Below are positions 31,955-39,907 of a stretch of DNA of 64,000 nt, piece by piece. The DNA comes from an uncultured Porphyromonadaceae bacterium (GTDB lineage Bacteria > Bacteroidota > Bacteroidia > Bacteroidales > Muribaculaceae): NCBI GenBank assembly GCA_900548975.1, contig URMS01000010.1, forward strand, positions 1 to 64,000, read 5' to 3'. Each line of letters begins with the position of its first letter. Position 1 is the first letter of the stretch. The position numbers and the translations under genes are program-made. The notes beneath the pieces were generated by a model that was not told where the DNA came from, made no database searches, and saw only the letters and a program-made list of their open reading frames with translations.

Positions 31955-33253
31955 TTAGTTATACATCAGTATCAGTTTTCTGAGCGCCGGCAGAGTCGGC
32001 GGTATCTTGGTGGGATTGCGTTTCACAGACATAAAACGAGTGAGCTGCACCGGCAGTTCGATGGCGGCGCCTGTTATCCGCGTCATTATGTCGAGCTGCT
32101 TGGCCGGATGGCCTGTGGCGAATACCACCTTCGGCGCGTCGGCTCCGGCAGTTTCGGCCGCCCTGTATGCCACCGCTCCATGCGGATCGATGGCATAGCC
32201 GCACAGACGCAGCCGGTTGACAGTATCGGCGATGGCCATGTCGGACACGGCACCGGCATGCAGTATGTCGGCACGCGATGCGGCTATATCTCCGCCATAG
32301 ATGGCTGCAAGACGCGGCCAGCCCGAGGGGTAGCTCATGTCCATAGCCGGCGAAAGAGTGGCTATCGGTGCGGCTGCGGCATCGGCGCTGCCGCCGTCGA
32401 GAAGAGTGCCGAGCGAGGAGTTGACATTATAGGCAGGCACTATGCCGGCGGACGGGAGGCCCATCCTGCGGGCTATGACAGTGCCGACGAGATTGCTGAG
32501 ATTGCCGCATGGAATCGAGTAGACGGCCTTGTCGGCATTGGGAATGCCCATGGCCACCAGGCGGCTGTAGGCGTAGAAGGCCAGACTCGCCAGGGGAATC
32601 ACACGCGCCACATTGATGGAGTTGGCGCCGGTGAGGCTGTACGGAGCCAGGGCGGGATCGCCGAGGGCTTCCTCCATCACGCGCTTGCAGTCTTCGATGC
32701 TTCCGCTGACCTCGACCGGATGTATGTTGTCGCCAAGAGCGGTAAACTGCCCTATCGCCAGGCGCGAGAGTCGTCCGCGCGGATAGAGCACGAACACATT
32801 TACACCCTCCATCTTATGGAAGCTGTTGGCCACGGCGCCTCCGGTGTTGCCCGTTGTGGCTACAATGACATTGCGGCGTCCCGGGGGCAGAAGCCTTTTC
32901 ATCAGCCGGGCCATAAAGCGGGCGCCGTAGTCCTTGACAGTCAGTGTGGGGCCATGGAAGAGCTCGAGCACGAACATGCCCGGCTCCACTTCGACCAGTG
33001 GAGTATCGAAAGCGAAAGCCTCGTCGGCAATCTTCTTGAGTTCGCCCGCAGGTATGTCATCTCCGAAAAAAGAGGCAGCCACCACATAGGAGATATCGCG
33101 GAGGCTCATTTCGCCTATATTATTGAGAAAAGCCCGGGGCAGACGCGGAACAGTGTCCGGGATATAAATGCCGCCGTCGGGAGCCACACAGCTCTCGACA
33201 GCCTCAGAAAGGGTCACAGCGCCCGATATGCCTTTTGTGCTTCTATATTTCAT
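31955..33253 (-). CDS. thrC: Threonine synthase
   Basis: ThrC converts O-phosphohomoserine to threonine with pyridoxal phosphate. The 432-residue protein begins MKYRSTKGISGAVTLSEAV with the PDGGIYIP motif; the PLP lysine is in LTVKDYGARF, and VATTGNTGGAV and IPCGNLSNLVG mark the cofactor-phosphate loop regions. The ATG at 33253 is chosen over 33406 because the extra 51 residues are low-complexity and lie before the promoter. Confidence 0.95.
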   Translation of the reverse strand: MKYRSTKGISGAVTLSEAVESCVAPDGGIYIPDTVPRLPRAFLNNIGEMSLRDISYVVAASFFGDDIPAGELKKIADEAFAFDTPLVEVEPGMFVLELFHGPTLTVKDYGARFMARLMKRLLPPGRRNVIVATTGNTGGAVANSFHKMEGVNVFVLYPRGRLSRLAIGQFTALGDNIHPVEVSGSIEDCKRVMEEALGDPALAPYSLTGANSINVARVIPLASLAFYAYSRLVAMGIPNADKAVYSIPCGNLSNLVGTVIARRMGLPSAGIVPAYNVNSSLGTLLDGGSADAAAAPIATLSPAMDMSYPSGWPRLAAIYGGDIAASRADILHAGAVSDMAIADTVNRLRLCGYAIDPHGAVAYRAAETAGADAPKVVFATGHPAKQLDIMTRITGAAIELPVQLTRFMSVKRNPTKIPPTLPALRKLILMYN

Positions 33254-33269
33254 AGTGCATTCGATAATG

Positions 33270-33299
33270 CAAACATACGAAAAAGACATGAAGAAACAA
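33270..33299 (-). promoter_or_regulatory. Promoter of thrC
   Basis: On the minus strand TTG (33297-33299), a 19-nt spacer and TATGTTTG (33270-33277) match the Bacteroidota consensus, 17 nt before the thrC ATG. Confidence 0.7.
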
Positions 33300-33321
33300 A
33301 ACCCTTTTTTGCGCTTTTTCC

Positions 33322-33346
33322 GTAATCGGCGAGCTTCCAGGCACAA
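33322..33346 (+). repeat. 25-nt repeat, copy 1
   Basis: 22 of 25 bases match positions 34020-34044 (shared core GGCGAG then CAGGCACAA). Both copies lie 24-45 nt upstream of a full promoter. In one frame both read NRR-x-x-RHK then a D-x-PSK-like motif. Confidence 0.6.
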
Positions 33347-33390
33347 GAGCCGATTCGATAATCCTTCCAAGGCGTAATTAACACCAATAC

Positions 33391-33421
33391 TTGACAGTTT
33401 CAACAATTATGTGTAAATTTG
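33391..33421 (+). promoter_or_regulatory. Promoter in the thrC-lipoprotein gap
   Basis: TTG at 33391-33393, 20-nt spacer, TAAATTTG at 33414-33421. Transcription would begin near 33428, a few bases before the short ORF at 33432. Confidence 0.7.
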
Positions 33422-33431
33422 CAATCGCAAG

Positions 33432-33521
33432 ATGAAAGAGGCATTATGCTTCCTTGTGTTGTCGAACCTGATTTTATTCGGTTTGATACAGTTGGAGCAT
33501 AAAGCCTATTTTTATGCTTAG
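33432..33521 (+). CDS. Possible 29-residue membrane peptide
   Basis: A short frame from ATG to TAG encodes MKEALCFLVLSNLILFGLIQ followed by LEHKAYFYA: a charged start, about 17 hydrophobic residues and a polar end, as in small single-helix membrane proteins. It starts about 11 nt after a full consensus promoter, so the leader would be nearly absent. Its last part is coded by an inverted repeat (AGCATAAA with TTTATGCT). It could instead be the untranslated leader of the lipoprotein gene. Not recognised. Confidence 0.3.
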   Translation: MKEALCFLVLSNLILFGLIQLEHKAYFYA

Positions 33522-33624
33522 CGTATCGCTGATTCTTCATGGTTCCCATTCAGAAAGAAGCATTGCAGTTCCATGCCTTTGTACTAACTTAACTTACTTT
33601 TTGGAACTGAAAAGTAGAACTGCT

Positions 33625-33975
33625 ATGATAAATAATAAATTAACACTGAGCGTCTTGGGTTTAATTGCCGCGACAGTCCTCACCGCCTGTGAGGGCAACA
33701 GCATTGAAGGAAAATGGACTGAGCCTGTTCCAGGCATGGAAAATCAGCTACAGGGTATACATTTGGAGGAAGGAGGTAAAGCTTCATCGATAAATATGGC
33801 TACCTTGCAATACGAGAACTGGGAAAAAGAGGGCGACAAACTAATCCTTTCCGGCAAAAGCATCGGCAACCACGTAACGACTTCGTTCAAAGATACATTT
33901 ACTATTGTAAGCCTTAGCAATAATGCATTATCATTAAAAAAAGGAAGTCTGACCATCAACTACACCCGAGAATAA
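33625..33975 (+). CDS. Small lipoprotein with lipocalin-like fold
   Basis: The 116-residue protein has a lipoprotein signal peptide (MINNKLTLSVLGLIAATVLTAC; acylated Cys at about 22) followed by EGNSIEGKWTEPVPGM and a run of beta strands ending LTINYTRE. This is typical of Bacteroidales lipocalin-like lipoproteins of about 100 residues. The role is unknown. The ATG at 33625 is preferred over 33514 because it begins the signal peptide. It is likely driven by the promoter at 33391. Confidence 0.75.
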   Translation: MINNKLTLSVLGLIAATVLTACEGNSIEGKWTEPVPGMENQLQGIHLEEGGKASSINMATLQYENWEKEGDKLILSGKSIGNHVTTSFKDTFTIVSLSNNALSLKKGSLTINYTRE

Positions 33976-34019
33976 TCTTGGGGAATGCACCGCGCTGATA
34001 TTACCCACCAAGAATCGCG

Positions 34020-34044
34020 GTAATAGGCGAGTTTTCAGGCACAA
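34020..34044 (+). repeat. 25-nt repeat, copy 2
   Basis: Matches 33322-33346 at 22 of 25 bases; lies 24 nt before the promoter at 34068. Confidence 0.6.
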
Positions 34045-34067
34045 ACTGCACGACCCCTCAAAAAAAT

Positions 34068-34098
34068 TTGCATGGTTAAAACCTTTGCCTTATCTTTG
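34068..34098 (+). promoter_or_regulatory. Promoter of the candidate small RNA
   Basis: TTG at 34068-34070, 20-nt spacer, TATCTTTG at 34091-34098: full consensus match with no convincing gene behind it before the terminator at 34338. Confidence 0.7.
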
Positions 34099-34104
34099 TG
34101 TTAT

Positions 34105-34366
34105 AAAAGCAAAGGCAAGAGAGCCTCAACCGCCTCAAGACATACCACATCAAAGTAGATTGGGAAACTCGTCAATTTTTACTGAAATGCCGAGAACAAG
34201 CTTAGCCGACCGATGGCGGGCCTCGATTCCCGCCCTGCGCGGGGAAGCCTTAGAGCCGGAGGATTACAAAGGGCGGCGAGCACTCAAATCCTGTCTTTTC
34301 GGAGTTTCATCGCATCCTTTGATGTGGCCCTATAGAAAACGCTTCCCCGCTGGGAAGCGTTTTTTT
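34105..34366 (+). ncRNA. Candidate structured small RNA, about 260 nt
   Basis: A full promoter (34068-34098) and a strong terminator (34338-34366) enclose about 260 nt. Several stems are visible: GGCGGG/CCCGCC around CCTCGATT near 34216-34235, CCCGC/GCGGGG just after it, and CATC-CTTT-GATG near 34312. A long open frame (34085-34408) starts inside the promoter and crosses the terminator, so it is not a likely gene. A 28-residue frame from 34072 (MVKTFALSLCYKSKGK then RASTASRHTTSK) starts upstream of the predicted start site. The RNA does not show the signatures of RNase P, tmRNA or SRP RNA; a 6S-like or regulatory RNA is possible. Confidence 0.45.
34338..34366 (+). terminator. Strong intrinsic terminator
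   Basis: AACGCTTCCC and GGGAAGCGTT form a perfect 10-bp stem with a CGCT loop, followed by a seven-T tract. Confidence 0.85.
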
Positions 34367-34391
34367 GTTATGACCGGCGCGGAGCGTGGCA

Positions 34392-34715
34392 TCATGCCAC
34401 TAACTTAAGTCCGATTATTGATAAGATAAGAGTGGTGATGAAAAAGATGCGCCAGAATGTAGCCGGCTCGTTGAAGAACACAATTCCGACAATAACAGCG
34501 CCGACGGCGCCGATTCCGGTCCAAACAGGATAGACCGTGCCGACAGGGAGTCGTTCGGCGGCTTTGGCCATGAGATACATACTGAGCGAGAGAGCCGCAA
34601 GAAAGCCGGCCCACCACCATATCTGATCGTGCCCTGTGGCTGTTTTGGTCTTGCCGAGGCAGAATGTAAAGCCGACCTCCATCAGTCCGGCTAAGATAAG
34701 AATAATCCAGTTCAT
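34392..34715 (-). CDS. Small multidrug resistance (SMR) family exporter
   Basis: The 107-residue protein has four membrane helices and the conserved helix-1 Glu (AGLMEVGFTFCLG, Glu at about 13), the coupling residue for proton and substrate in SMR proteins, plus the VYPVWTGIGAVGAVIVGIV block. Sequence around the Glu is closer to SugE/Gdx-type guanidinium exporters than to QacE, but helix-1 differs enough that the substrate is left open. The 5' side (34716-34830) has a TAATTTTG-like element and a leader of about 90 nt with no recognised riboswitch. Confidence 0.85.
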   Translation of the reverse strand: MNWIILILAGLMEVGFTFCLGKTKTATGHDQIWWWAGFLAALSLSMYLMAKAAERLPVGTVYPVWTGIGAVGAVIVGIVFFNEPATFWRIFFITTLILSIIGLKLVA

Positions 34716-34880
34716 TGTCGACTGTATTTTAGTTATCCTAATCGAGGGCTGCAAGCAATCAGCGTATCGGGGTGTAGGCAAGATTCTCGGCGTCTCCTTC
34801 CAAGGTTTCTGCAAAATTAACAATAATCCGGCTCAAATACAAAACCGGCAGCTGACTGCAGCCCCCGGTAGTGCGGGCGG

Positions 34881-34930
34881 AAAGAAAAATCGGGCAGACG
34901 GGAAACAAAAGTTTTCCGGGCTGCCCGATT
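34881..34930 (-). terminator. Terminator of lon
   Basis: ATCGGGCAG (34889-34897) pairs with CTGCCCGAT (34921-34929), with further GGAAAC/GTTTTCC pairing inside. On the minus strand the hairpin is followed by TTTTTCTTT. Confidence 0.85.
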
Positions 34931-34953
34931 GTGGTATGTTGGCCGAAAGGATT

Positions 34954-37338
34954 TCAGAGGAGGGCCGTGGCGAGGACATCGTCGACGGTGTCGGCGTAGT
35001 GGAATGTTAGGCCCTCGGTGTAGCGTGCGGGCATATCGTCGATATCGCGGCGGTTGTCTTTAGAGAGAATGATGTCGGTGATGCCGGCGCGTTTGGCGGC
35101 GAGCATCTTTTCGCGGATACCGCCCACGGGGAGGACACGTCCGCGAAGGGTTATCTCGCCTGTCATGGCTATGCGGGGAGCCACAAGGCGACCGGTGAAT
35201 GCCGACACAATGGCCGTGGCGATGGTGATACCGGCCGACGGACCGTCCTTGGGCACGGCACCCTCGGGGAAATGGACGTGGAGAGCATGGCTGTCGATAT
35301 CGGCCATATCGATGCCGAGTTTGTCGGCATGGGCCTTCACCCACTGGAATGCTATGCCGGCCGATTCCTTCATCACGTCGCCAAGATGGCCTGTGAGCGT
35401 CAGGCGGCCGCCTTCCTTGGCTTTCGACAGCGATGCCTCGGCCATGAGGATAGCGCCGCCTACTTCGGTCCACGCAAGGCCGGTGACAACACCGGGGATT
35501 TCGTTGCCCTCGTAGTTTTCGGGCTGATAGGGGGCAAGACCGAGCATGTCGTAGAGATGTTCGGGAAGCACCTCCGCCGGGAATTCACGGCCCCGCTGGA
35601 GCGCAAGGACAACCTTACGGCCCACGGCGGCAAGTTTCTTTTCGAGCTGACGCACGCCGCTCTCGGCGGTATACTGGCGCACAATGGCGGCTATGGCCTC
35701 GTCGCTTATTCTCAGGGCTTCATCCGACAAGGCGAGTTCGCGCCGTATGCGCGGCAGCAGGTGGCGCCTGGCGATCTCTACCTTTTCCTCGAGCAGATAA
35801 CCGTTTATCTCGATTATCTCCATGCGGTCGAGCAAGGGACGGCTGACGGTCGACAGAGTGTTAGCCGTGGCGATGAAAAGAACTTTCGACAGATCGAAGT
35901 CCACATCGACATAATTATCGTGGAAATGACAGTTCTGCTCGGGATCGAGCACCTCGAGCAGAGCCGCGCCCGGATCGCCCTTATAGTCGTGGCCGATTTT
36001 GTCGATTTCGTCGAGCACAAGCACGGGGTCGGCACAGCCGGCACGCTTCATGGCATCGACTATGCGGCCGGGCATGGCGCCGATATATGTGCGGCGGTGT
36101 CCGCGGATCTCGGCCTCGTCGTGGAGACCGCCGAACGACACCCGCTCGTAGCGGCGGCCGAGCGCACGCGCCACCGACTTGCCTATCGACGTTTTGCCGA
36201 CGCCGGGAGGGCCTACAAGGCAGAGTATCGGCGCTTTTCCGCCGGGATTGTGTTTGAGCACGGCGAGCTGCTCGACAATACGCTCTTTTACCTTCTCGAG
36301 ACCGTAGTGGTCTTCGTCGAGGATCTGCTCGGCTTCGCCAAGGGGTACATCCTCGGCCTTATATACGTTCCACGGCAGAGCGAGAAGGGTCTCCAGATAG
36401 CTGTAGAGGACAGAATAATCGGGAGTGGTGGGATTATAGCGGCGCAGCTTCTCGACCTCGCGGCCGAAAAGACGGCGCACTTCCGGGGGCATGAGGCTCT
36501 TTTCGGCCCGGGCCACAAGCTCGTCGGCCTCGTCGGCCTCGTCGCCGTAGAGAGTTTCGCGAATGGCCTCCATCTGCTGCTGGAGGAAAGCATTTTTCTG
36601 GTTCTCCTCCATGTTCTGGCGGGCACGCTTCATTATCTTCTCCGTGAGCTTCATGTGCTCGACGAAGGTCTGGACCTGTGTGAGCAGCCCCATGGCGCGC
36701 TCCTGGATGTTCGACTTTGCCAAAAGCTCGTTCTTTGCCTTGGAGTCGAAGGGCAGATTGGTGCACAGGAAGTTGACAAGCGTGGTATCGTTGTCGATCT
36801 GCCGCACGGCGGGCAGCAGATTTGTAGGATCGTTGACCGATAGAGCCTCCTCGGCGTCGCGGCGTATCTGCTCGCATGTAAGGGTAAGGTCGAGCGATTC
36901 CTTATTGACGTGGTCTTCGAGCGGCTTCACACGTGCGGTGAGCCACTGCTCGCGCGAGAGGCCGCGACCCATGATGCGGAACTTTCCGCGGGCGCGCACA
37001 AGCGCCAGATGCGCACCGTCGGGACGCTCGAACACGCTCAGCACATCGGCATAAGTGCCGTACTTAAAGAGGCCGGTGGTTACCGCCGGCGATTCCTCGT
37101 CGGCATTGAGCTGGCACACGATGCCCACGGGCACACTCCCGCTCTCGGCATACTGAGCAAGGGCGAGCGCGGTGTCGCGCCCGAGCTCGAACGATACCGT
37201 AAGATCGGGGAAAAGCACAAGATTGCGTGTCGGCAGAACAGGCAGATTGTCGTTGTCGGGTTCCTTGTCGAATCGAGTGAGATCTATCTCAATTTTCTTG
37301 AAACCCATGTCGATAGTATCTATATTATCTTTGGCCAT
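34954..37338 (-). CDS. lon: ATP-dependent protease Lon
   Basis: Lon degrades misfolded and regulatory proteins. The 794-residue protein has the N-terminal LAN domain (LPVLPTRNLVLFPDLTVSF), a coiled-coil linker, the AAA+ module with LVGPPGVGKTSIGKSVA at about residues 368-384 and Walker B VLVLDEIDKIG, and the protease domain with the Ser-Lys dyad (Ser in KDGPSAGITIATA; Lys in EKMLAAKRAGI region). It stands alone, with its own -7 element and terminator. Confidence 0.97.
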   Translation of the reverse strand: MAKDNIDTIDMGFKKIEIDLTRFDKEPDNDNLPVLPTRNLVLFPDLTVSFELGRDTALALAQYAESGSVPVGIVCQLNADEESPAVTTGLFKYGTYADVLSVFERPDGAHLALVRARGKFRIMGRGLSREQWLTARVKPLEDHVNKESLDLTLTCEQIRRDAEEALSVNDPTNLLPAVRQIDNDTTLVNFLCTNLPFDSKAKNELLAKSNIQERAMGLLTQVQTFVEHMKLTEKIMKRARQNMEENQKNAFLQQQMEAIRETLYGDEADEADELVARAEKSLMPPEVRRLFGREVEKLRRYNPTTPDYSVLYSYLETLLALPWNVYKAEDVPLGEAEQILDEDHYGLEKVKERIVEQLAVLKHNPGGKAPILCLVGPPGVGKTSIGKSVARALGRRYERVSFGGLHDEAEIRGHRRTYIGAMPGRIVDAMKRAGCADPVLVLDEIDKIGHDYKGDPGAALLEVLDPEQNCHFHDNYVDVDFDLSKVLFIATANTLSTVSRPLLDRMEIIEINGYLLEEKVEIARRHLLPRIRRELALSDEALRISDEAIAAIVRQYTAESGVRQLEKKLAAVGRKVVLALQRGREFPAEVLPEHLYDMLGLAPYQPENYEGNEIPGVVTGLAWTEVGGAILMAEASLSKAKEGGRLTLTGHLGDVMKESAGIAFQWVKAHADKLGIDMADIDSHALHVHFPEGAVPKDGPSAGITIATAIVSAFTGRLVAPRIAMTGEITLRGRVLPVGGIREKMLAAKRAGITDIILSKDNRRDIDDMPARYTEGLTFHYADTVDDVLATALL

Positions 37339-37363
37339 AATGGTGGATGTGCAAAACAGAGTG

Positions 37364-37371
37364 CAAAGTTA
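37364..37371 (-). promoter_or_regulatory. Probable -7 element of lon
   Basis: On the minus strand TAACTTTG, 25 nt before the lon ATG; the -33 position is not TTG. A heat-shock or alternative signal could not be recognised. Confidence 0.45.
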
Positions 37372-37425
37372 CGCTTTTTTTCTCATATTACACACATTCC
37401 GTACCGGCACGCACCGGCGCAGGGG

Positions 37426-38181
37426 TCAGATTATCTCAAGATTGTCGGCCAGACGCTGACGCACGACCTCGTACATCATCACGCCGGCAGCCACACCCAC
37501 ATTGAGCGAGCCGATCTTGCCGAACATGGGGATGGCGCTGCGTGTGTCGGCCAGGCGCAGGACCTCGGGAGATATGCCGACATCCTCGGCGCCCATCACT
37601 ATGGCTACAGGCGTGGTATAGTCGCCCAGAGTATAGTTCTGCGAGGCTTTCTCGGTGGCGCACACTATCTGGCAGCCGCTGTCCTTGAGGAAGCGCACGG
37701 CATCGGCAAGAGAGTTCTCGCGGCATACGGGGATGTGCAGAAGCGCGCCTGCCGAGGTCTTGACGGCATCGGCGCCGACACTTACGCTGCCCCGGGTGGG
37801 AATGACGATGGCATTGACGCCGCAGCACTCGGCCGTGCGGGCCATGGCGCCAAAATTGCGCACGTCGGTGATACCGTCGAGCACCAGAATGAAAGGCAGC
37901 ACGCCGTCCTCGAACATCGTCGGCACGATGTCGTGCAGGCGGCAGTAGGCCACGGCACTGAGGAATGCCACCACGCCCTGATGGTTCTTGCGCGTGATCC
38001 GGTTGAGTTTCTCGACCGGCACACGCTGCACGGGTATGAGATGCGCCTTGGCGAGTTTGAGCAGACGCTGGGCGAGTTCGCCGTTGAGGTCTTTCTTGAT
38101 GAGGAGCTTATCGATGGTGCGGCCCGATTCGATGGCCTCGATGGCCGAATGTATGCCGAAGATATAGTCGTTGGAATCCAC
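37426..38181 (-). CDS. rlmB: 23S rRNA 2'-O-methyltransferase RlmB-like (SpoU/TrmH family)
   Basis: The 251-residue protein begins with the substrate-binding domain (YIFGIHSAIEAIESG) and continues with a SPOUT knot domain. Knot motifs are NFGAMARTAECCGVNAIVIP, IVMGAEDVGISPEVL and SLNVGVAAGVMMYEVVRQR. RlmB methylates G2251 of 23S rRNA; TrmH-like paralogs with other targets are possible, but the N-terminal domain favours RlmB. It is preceded by recN on the same strand with a family B repeat in the gap. Confidence 0.9.
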   Translation of the reverse strand: MDSNDYIFGIHSAIEAIESGRTIDKLLIKKDLNGELAQRLLKLAKAHLIPVQRVPVEKLNRITRKNHQGVVAFLSAVAYCRLHDIVPTMFEDGVLPFILVLDGITDVRNFGAMARTAECCGVNAIVIPTRGSVSVGADAVKTSAGALLHIPVCRENSLADAVRFLKDSGCQIVCATEKASQNYTLGDYTTPVAIVMGAEDVGISPEVLRLADTRSAIPMFGKIGSLNVGVAAGVMMYEVVRQRLADNLEII

Positions 38182-38184
38182 TGG

Positions 38185-38219
38185 GAAGTTAGAAATTAGT
38201 AATTACAAGTTAGGAGTTG
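38185..38219 (-). repeat. Family B repeat between recN and rlmB
   Basis: A run of AGAAGTT-like units (GAAGTTAGAAATTAG, AATTACAAGTTAGGAGTTG) resembles the larger copy at 55071-55157. The last recN codons and its stop lie inside the repeat. Confidence 0.5.
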
Positions 38220-39907
38220 CTGCGGTCGAGGAGCGAGCGGGCGGTGGCGAGGGCTGCGGGGTCGTCGGGCTTGCCGCTGAGCATCAGGGCGAGTTCGGCC
38301 TCGCGTGCGGCGCGGTCGAGACGGCGTATGCGCGTGGTGGTGCTGTTTTCGTCGTCTTCCTTGTATACCTTGAAGTGCACGCGGCCCATGGCAGCCACTC
38401 CGGGAAGATGGGTGATGCATATCACCTGCAGCGACCGGCTCATGGAGGCCATCATGGCGGCCATGCGGGTGGCCACGTCGCCCGAAACGCCCGTATCGAC
38501 CTCGTCGAATATTATCGAGGGCAGATGCATGCGCTCGGCAAGGATGGCGCGTACCGTAAGCACGAGCCTCGAAATCTCGCCGCCGGAAGCGGCGCCTCCG
38601 AGGGGCATCAGGGCCTGATTCTTATTGAAGGCGAAGAGGTATTGCACCTGGTCGAAGCCGTCGTGCCCGAGTTTGCAGCGGGTAAAGGATATGTCGCACC
38701 GCAGATTGGGCATTCCCAGCGGGGATGCGGCCTCGCGGAGCTGTCGTGCGAAGACAGAAGCGGCTGCCGTACGTTTGTCGCTGAGCGCTGTAGCCAGAGT
38801 CACGGCGGCCTTTTTGGCGCGTTTGGCCTCGGCCTCAAGGCGTGCGAGCACGCGGTCGCCGTCCTCGAGGGTGGCGAGCTGACTGCCGAGACGGTCGCGG
38901 ATTTCGATGAGTTCGTCGGCATTGGCCACATGGTGCTTGGTCTCGAGGGAATAGAGGCGGCTCAGCCGCTCCTCGACCTCCTCGAGGCGCCCCGGGTCGG
39001 CATTGAGCGAGCCGCGGTATTCCATCAGGGTATCGGCGATGTCGGCGAGTTCTATGCGGGCCGATTCGAGGCGCTCGGACAGATTGTGGAAATCGACGTC
39101 GGGCTCGGTGTCGGCATCGTCGTCGGCAAGGTCGATGGCGAGACTCTCGACAGCCGACACGGCCTCGTCGAGGGCCGTCTGCACATTGGCGGGTTCGCCG
39201 GCGAGAGGCGTAATGGCGCGGTCGATCTGCTCGAGAAGACCGTCGAGGTTCGACAGCGTCTCGCGCTCGTGCTCGAGCGATTCGTGCTCGCCGGGCTGCA
39301 GTTCCATGGCTTCGAGCTCGTTGTACTGAAATGCGAGATAGTCGGCATCGTCGCGGTTGCGGCGTATCATGTCGCGGGTCTCGGTGTACTGCCTGAGGCT
39401 GCGGCGGTAGACGGCGTAGGCCTCGCGGTAGCTTTCGAGCAAAGGCGCTGTTTCGGCAAGATTGTCGAGAATCTCGAGCTGATATTCGGGCGAGGCGAGC
39501 AGCAGATTCTGGTGCTGCGAATGTATGTCGATGAGGCGCACGGCTATCTGCCTGAGAACAGGCAAGGTAACAGGCGAATCGTTGACAAAGGCCCGCGAAC
39601 GGCCGCCCGGCAGAAGCTCGCGACGCAGTATGCAGTCGCCGTCGACACTCTCGAAACCGAGTTCGGCAAGGATGCCGGCCACTCCGGGAGCGTCGACGAT
39701 GCCGAAGACAGCCTCTATCACCGACTTACGCGCGGCATCGCGCACCACACGCATGTCGGCGCGCTCGCCCAGCAGCAGCCCCAGAGCACCGAGTATTATC
39801 GACTTGCCGGCACCGGTCTCGCCGGTGATGATGTTGAAACCGGGGTCGAACTCGATCTCTATATTGCTGATGAGGGCATAGTTGGATATGAGAAGACTTT
39901 TAATCAT
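38210..39907 (-). CDS. recN: DNA repair protein RecN
   Basis: RecN is an SMC-like ATPase that acts at double-strand breaks. The 565-residue protein has the Walker A FNIITGETGAGKSIILGA near the N-terminus (about 24-41), a long coiled-coil region (about 150-370), the signature ASGGEISRL and Walker B PSIIFDEVDTGVSG. Its extreme C-terminus (DRSNS then stop) is coded by the family B repeat. The start overlaps the PorD-like gene stop by 4 nt. Confidence 0.95.
   Translation of the reverse strand: MIKSLLISNYALISNIEIEFDPGFNIITGETGAGKSIILGALGLLLGERADMRVVRDAARKSVIEAVFGIVDAPGVAGILAELGFESVDGDCILRRELLPGGRSRAFVNDSPVTLPVLRQIAVRLIDIHSQHQNLLLASPEYQLEILDNLAETAPLLESYREAYAVYRRSLRQYTETRDMIRRNRDDADYLAFQYNELEAMELQPGEHESLEHERETLSNLDGLLEQIDRAITPLAGEPANVQTALDEAVSAVESLAIDLADDDADTEPDVDFHNLSERLESARIELADIADTLMEYRGSLNADPGRLEEVEERLSRLYSLETKHHVANADELIEIRDRLGSQLATLEDGDRVLARLEAEAKRAKKAAVTLATALSDKRTAAASVFARQLREAASPLGMPNLRCDISFTRCKLGHDGFDQVQYLFAFNKNQALMPLGGAASGGEISRLVLTVRAILAERMHLPSIIFDEVDTGVSGDVATRMAAMMASMSRSLQVICITHLPGVAAMGRVHFKVYKEDDENSTTTRIRRLDRAAREAELALMLSGKPDDPAALATARSLLDRSNS

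Noticed and set aside
34213..34240. tRNA T-arm-like sequence (CTCGATTCCCGCC)
   Set aside because: No acceptor stem, anticodon arm or CCA fits around it; treated as part of the small RNA candidate.
34085..34408. 107-codon open frame in the small RNA region
   Set aside because: It begins inside the -7 element and passes through a strong terminator; composition is not protein-like.
34716..34850. Guanidine riboswitch upstream of the SMR gene
   Set aside because: None of the conserved ykkC or mini-ykkC features could be found by eye; listed only as an unexplained leader.
35272..36843. Long open frame (523 codons) on the plus strand opposite lon
   Set aside because: Mirror of a GC-rich gene with strong codon bias; lon is certain and the antisense protein has no recognisable domain.
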